This document shows, piece by piece, positions 5,502-8,108 of a DNA stretch of 8,108 nt. Where the stretch lies: the NCBI GenBank assembly GCA_046091905.1, contig JBJTCN010000026.1, positions 1 through 8,108 on the forward strand, in the 5' to 3' direction. Within the stretch, counting starts at the first letter, position 1; every line of letters starts with the position of its first letter. The translations under genes and the position numbers were made by a program. The notes below the pieces were generated by a model. It was not told the origin of the DNA, made no database searches, and worked only from the letters and a program-made list of their open reading frames with translations. This stretch comes from ZLKRG08 sp046091905. GTDB taxonomy: Bacteria; Actinomycetota; Actinomycetes; Nanopelagicales; Nanopelagicaceae.

Positions 5502-6470
5502 ATGGCCACGCCACAGTTTGTCTCAGTCTGCACAATTGATGCGCTCGCTCGTGCAGCAAGGCAATTAAAGGATGGCAACCTGATAGCTTTCCCAACAGAG
5601 ACTGTGTATGGCCTTGGAGTTGATGCCCAAAATGAAGCTGCAGTTTCACGTATATATAAGGTGAAAGGTCGTCCGCAAGATCACCCATTGATCGTCCATA
5701 TCGGCGATTGGCAATTAATGGGCGAGTGGGCCGAAGAGATTCCAGATTATGCAATCGATCTAGCTCGCACTTTTTGGCCAGGTCCCATGACTTTGATTTT
5801 AAAGCGCTCCGAACTTGCAAAAGATTTCGTAACTGGAAATCAAAATACCGTTGGCATCCGAGTCCCTAATCAAACTCTGGCATTGCAACTACTTACTGAG
5901 TTTTCCAAAATTGGCGGCAAGGGAATTGCCGCACCATCTGCCAATCGCTTTGGCCAAGTTTCACCAACTACCGCTGATGCAGTTCGCGAAGAGATCGGAT
6001 CATTTCTAGATAAAGATGACTCCATTCTCGATGGCGGCCCATGTTCAGTAGGCGTGGAATCCACCATCATCGATTGCACCAGCGCCAATCCAAAGATCTT
6101 GCGCCCCGGTGCCATCACCATTGAAGATATAAAAGGTGTAACTGGCTTAGAAGTTGAATCCCCAGTTCATTCAGAAATCCGAGTCTCTGGTTCCCTTGAA
6201 AACCATTACGCCCCAGCCGCTCAGGTAATTCTCGATGCGACTCCACAACCAGGCGATGGATTCATCGCGCTCGCAGAAATCCCAACCCCAGATGGCGTGA
6301 TTCGATTAGCAGCCCCTAAAACTGTCGAAGCTTTCGCACATGTTTTATATGCCGCGCTTCGCGATACCGATGCAAAGGAACTGAAACGCGTTGTAGTCAT
6401 ACAACCAAAAGGTGACGGCATTGCCATTGCTATTCGAGATCGGTTAATTCGCGCTGCAGCCGGGCGATAA
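5502..6470 (+). CDS. sua5: L-threonylcarbamoyladenylate synthase, Sua5 type (t6A biosynthesis)
   Basis: This 322-residue protein makes threonylcarbamoyl-AMP from threonine, bicarbonate and ATP, the first step of the t6A37 modification of ANN-decoding tRNAs. The YrdC domain covers about 10-205: PTETVYGLG at 31-39, the substrate-binding KVKGRP at 53-58, HPLIVHI at 61-67, WPGPMTLIL at 92-100, GIRVP at 118-122, APSAN at 144-148, DGGPCSVGVESTIID at 177-191 and LRPG at 200-203. A linker with SGSLENHYAP (229-238) leads into a small C-terminal Sua5 domain, so this is the long Sua5 form rather than the roughly 190-residue YrdC. The ATG at 5502 has no Shine-Dalgarno and a TACTCT hexamer six bases upstream, suggesting a leaderless transcript. 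Its product is needed for the tRNA-Lys(UUU) encoded just downstream, though the pairing may be coincidence. Confidence 0.93.
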   Translation: MATPQFVSVCTIDALARAARQLKDGNLIAFPTETVYGLGVDAQNEAAVSRIYKVKGRPQDHPLIVHIGDWQLMGEWAEEIPDYAIDLARTFWPGPMTLILKRSELAKDFVTGNQNTVGIRVPNQTLALQLLTEFSKIGGKGIAAPSANRFGQVSPTTADAVREEIGSFLDKDDSILDGGPCSVGVESTIIDCTSANPKILRPGAITIEDIKGVTGLEVESPVHSEIRVSGSLENHYAPAAQVILDATPQPGDGFIALAEIPTPDGVIRLAAPKTVEAFAHVLYAALRDTDAKELKRVVVIQPKGDGIAIAIRDRLIRAAAGR

Positions 6471-6499
6471 TCTTCTCGATTAAGGAAAAATCTCGAATA
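6431..6499. repeat. TCTCGA-type repeats at the sua5 3' end and tRNA-Lys leader
   Basis: TCTCGATTAA (6474-6483) and TCTCGAATAA (6491-6500) form a 9-of-10 direct repeat with a 17-base period. ATCTCGAATA (6490-6499) is also the exact reverse complement of TATTCGAGAT (6431-6440) inside the end of sua5. The elements sit just upstream of the tRNA-Lys promoter candidate and could be regulator sites or a long-range hairpin. Confidence 0.3.
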
Positions 6500-6509
6500 A
6501 CGCTAAACT
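6480..6509 (+). promoter_or_regulatory. Promoter candidate for tRNA-Lys
   Basis: TTAAGG (6480-6485) and TAAACT (6504-6509) are 18 bases apart. The -10 matches four of six consensus bases and is the same hexamer seen before the SIMPL gene; the -35 is poor. A leader of about 20 bases would precede the tRNA at 6536. Confidence 0.35.
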
Positions 6510-6535
6510 TCGCGAGCATTTTGTAATAAAAGTAG

Positions 6536-6608
6536 GGGCCTTTAGCTCAGTCGGTAGAGCAACGGACTTTTAATCCGTGGGTCGCGGGTTCGATCCCCGC
6601 AGGGCCTA
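6536..6608 (+). tRNA. tRNA-Lys(TTT)
   Basis: The acceptor GGGCCTT pairs with AGGGCCT, with a G-U pair at 1-72 and a U-G pair at 6-67; the discriminator is A at 6608. The D-arm is GCTC-AGTCGGTA-GAGC. The anticodon stem ACGGA/TCCGT encloses CTTTTAA, giving anticodon TTT, and the T-arm is GCGGG-TTCGATC-CCCGC. CCA is not encoded. The flanks AGTAG and the trailer can form a competing extended helix (see findings). It is followed by an intrinsic terminator at 6627-6647. Confidence 0.95.
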
Positions 6609-6626
6609 CTCTCATCACTTCAATAT

Positions 6627-6647
6627 GAGGGTTACTCCCTTTTTTTT
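6627..6647 (+). terminator. Intrinsic terminator after tRNA-Lys
   Basis: A short stem AGGG (6628-6631)/CCCT (6637-6640), extended by one G-U pair, has a five-base loop, and the run of eight T (6640-6647) begins at its last stem base. The stem is small but the T-run is strong and the position, 18 bases after the tRNA, is right. It separates tRNA-Lys from yjjI. Confidence 0.6.
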
Positions 6648-6655
6648 ACTATTCC

Positions 6656-6678
6656 TGAAGTGGTTCAATTCTTAGAAT
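6656..6678 (+). promoter_or_regulatory. Leaderless promoter candidate and palindrome before yjjI
   Basis: TAGAAT (6673-6678) matches five of six -10 consensus bases and ends six bases before the ATG at 6685, so the mRNA would start at or next to the start codon. No good -35 is visible. Just upstream lies the palindrome TGAA-GTGG-TTCA (6656-6667), placed where an activator or repressor could act. TGAAGTG (6656-6662) also inversely repeats CACTTCA at 6616-6622, across the terminator. Confidence 0.45.
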
Positions 6679-6684
6679 CCTTGC

Positions 6685-8108
6685 ATGACAACGCTTCAGC
6701 AAATTCGTGACATGGTCACAAGTGCCTCGCATACATATAAACAAAAAGTCACAGGCCTTGCTTCACTCGCTGAGAACCTATTGGAGTACCCAAGAATTTC
6801 AGCTGAATGCGCGGATGCATTAGAGAAGCGAATCATCTGCGATATGTATGAAGGTAACGCACCATATCGCCCACGTTACATTTTGCCAGATTACAAAAAG
6901 GTTTTAGAAAACGGTTCAAGTTATTTGGAATTACCACCGGCGACAAACTTGGATGAAGCTTTAACGTTCTTATTAATAATGTATAGCAACACAATGTCAA
7001 TTACGGGATACCCCGTCTATTTTGGAGATTTAGATTCCTTATTGCTGCCTTATGTAGAAAAAATTAATGATGAAGATTTATATAGGAAACTAAAACTTTT
7101 TTGGATGTCACTAGACAGAATGTTTCCAGATGCTTTTGCACATACGAATTTAAGTCCGCAATACAACCGTGTGGCAAAAACTATTCTCAAATTGGAACGT
7201 GAGTTGCTGCAAGTGGTTCCTAATATTTCACTTAAAGTTGATCCCGAATTTACAACTGACGAATATCTACTAGATGCTATAGCAACAGTATTTACCTGCG
7301 GAAAACCACATTTCATTAGTCACCCGATGATGGTTGATGATTTAGGTTCCGAATACGCTGCAGTTAGTTGCTACAACTCTTTAAAAATTGGCGGCGGATC
7401 GCACACTCTAAATCGGTTAAATTTAAAGGAAGTAGCACTTGCTTCAGAGTGCGATGTGATGCTGTATCTAAATGAAAGTCTGCCAAAATATGTGAATCTA
7501 ATGGCGGAATTGATGAAAGCTCGCATTAATTTCTTAGTTGAAGAATCTAACTTCTTTAATTCAGATTGGCTTGTAAAAGAAGGATTAATTTCATTAGATA
7601 AATTTTCAGCAATGTTTGGAATATTTGGACTGGCTGAAGCTGTAAATATTTTAATGGAGCGCTCAGGCGGCTCCGGAAGATATGGCCACAGCGCTGAAGC
7701 CGATGAACTTGGCTACCAAATCACTTCAAGAATTGCAGAGTTGGTAGCTGACATAGAAATGCCATATTGCAGTGGGAATGACGGCAGAGCATTTTTGCAT
7801 AGCCAGTCGGGAATCGATTTGGATCTAGATGTAACGGCAGGTACTCGAATTCCAGTGGGTGCTGAACCAGATTTATTTAGCCATTTGAAAACAGTGGCAA
7901 GGCACCATCATTTATTTGCATCGGGCATCAGTGATGTGCTCAGTTTTGATGAAACCGCTGTCAATAACCCACAAGCTGTCGTCGATGTAATTCGCGGCGC
8001 ATTTGCAGCAGGAATGCGTGACTTTACATTCAATTTAGATACAGCATCACATCGCACTCTGAAGCAAGTGCTACTTCCTTCAAATTTAACCGATTTAGAG
8101 TGTGCGAT
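6685..8108 (+). CDS. yjjI: YjjI-family glycyl-radical-enzyme homologue, 3' end outside window; radical-glycine motif not seen
   Basis: Open from the ATG at 6685 to the right edge, giving 474 visible residues; E. coli YjjI is about 516. It is collinear with E. coli YjjI as I remember it. Shared stretches are ICDMYEGNAPYRPRYILPDY near 52-71, PDAFAH near 149-154, AVSCYNSL-GGG at 226-238 with Cys229 as the candidate thiyl cysteine, NRLNLKE just after, LVKEGLIS and MFGIFGLAEAVNIL in the middle, AFLHSQSG near 370, and GISDVLSFDET near 414-424 through GAFAAGMRDFTFNL at 438-451. YjjI is a glycyl-radical enzyme of unknown substrate, normally activated by the radical-SAM protein YjjW. In E. coli the glycine motif (RVTGY) comes about 18 residues after the Gly of AGM. 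Here that point is near Gln461, and there is no glycine from 444 to 474. It may be radical-less, or the motif may lie past the edge. The start lacks a Shine-Dalgarno and is probably leaderless. Confidence 0.88.
   Translation, partial: MTTLQQIRDMVTSASHTYKQKVTGLASLAENLLEYPRISAECADALEKRIICDMYEGNAPYRPRYILPDYKKVLENGSSYLELPPATNLDEALTFLLIMYSNTMSITGYPVYFGDLDSLLLPYVEKINDEDLYRKLKLFWMSLDRMFPDAFAHTNLSPQYNRVAKTILKLERELLQVVPNISLKVDPEFTTDEYLLDAIATVFTCGKPHFISHPMMVDDLGSEYAAVSCYNSLKIGGGSHTLNRLNLKEVALASECDVMLYLNESLPKYVNLMAELMKARINFLVEESNFFNSDWLVKEGLISLDKFSAMFGIFGLAEAVNILMERSGGSGRYGHSAEADELGYQITSRIAELVADIEMPYCSGNDGRAFLHSQSGIDLDLDVTAGTRIPVGAEPDLFSHLKTVARHHHLFASGISDVLSFDETAVNNPQAVVDVIRGAFAAGMRDFTFNLDTASHRTLKQVLLPSNLTDLECA

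Noticed and set aside
7050..7316. Minus-strand 88-codon frame opposite yjjI
   Set aside because: It lies wholly inside the strongly recognisable YjjI coding sequence and has no family features.
8021..8108. Frameshift hiding the glycyl-radical motif of yjjI
   Set aside because: Both other plus frames were read. One contains stops and the other gives no RVxGY-like sequence, so a single-base error inside the window does not restore the motif.

Overview
The window looks like chromosomal DNA of a low-GC actinobacterium, probably one of the small streamlined freshwater plankton lineages (acI / Nanopelagicales-like). Base composition is only moderately GC by eye. Three small proteins are nevertheless typically actinobacterial: a DUF3073 protein starting MGRGRAKAKQTKVAR, a near-perfect BldC, and a DUF5302-like protein. 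The four tRNA genes do not encode CCA. The lineage assignment is inference from gene content and composition.

Layout. 1-872 (+): the C-terminal part of a GT-C type membrane glycosyltransferase, cut by the left edge. 914-2197 (+): DUF3073, a conserved actinobacterial protein of unknown function, and bldC; I recall a similar grouping near bldC in other actinobacteria. 2271-2702 (+): a DUF5302-like small protein directly abutted by a DUF167/YggU protein. The DUF167 reading frame runs antisense into tRNA-Phe. 2671-3039 (-): tRNA-Glu, tRNA-Asp and tRNA-Phe, transcribed in that order, with a promoter candidate just upstream of tRNA-Glu. 3087-5472 (-): a SIMPL-domain secreted protein, then a RhlE-like DEAD-box RNA helicase with a long basic tail. 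5502-6470 (+): Sua5-type L-threonylcarbamoyladenylate synthase, divergent from the SIMPL gene across only 29 bp. 6536-6608 (+): tRNA-Lys, with an intrinsic terminator. 6685 to the right edge (+): a YjjI-family glycyl-radical-enzyme homologue whose 3' end is outside the window.

Theme. Much of the window concerns translation and RNA: four tRNAs, the t6A enzyme Sua5 (tRNA-Lys(UUU) is one of its substrates) and an RNA helicase. No mobile element, CRISPR array or phage gene was seen, and there is no stretch over 300 bases without a gene.

The observation most worth checking is the YjjI homologue. It is collinear with E. coli YjjI as I remember that sequence, and it keeps the SCYNSL cysteine loop. 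However, the segment where the glycyl-radical motif (RVxGY type) should lie, about residues 453-474, contains no glycine. Either the motif is displaced beyond the window or this is a radical-less derivative. Several genes (sua5, the SIMPL gene, yjjI) have a -10-like hexamer 6-7 bases before the ATG and no Shine-Dalgarno, which suggests leaderless mRNAs.
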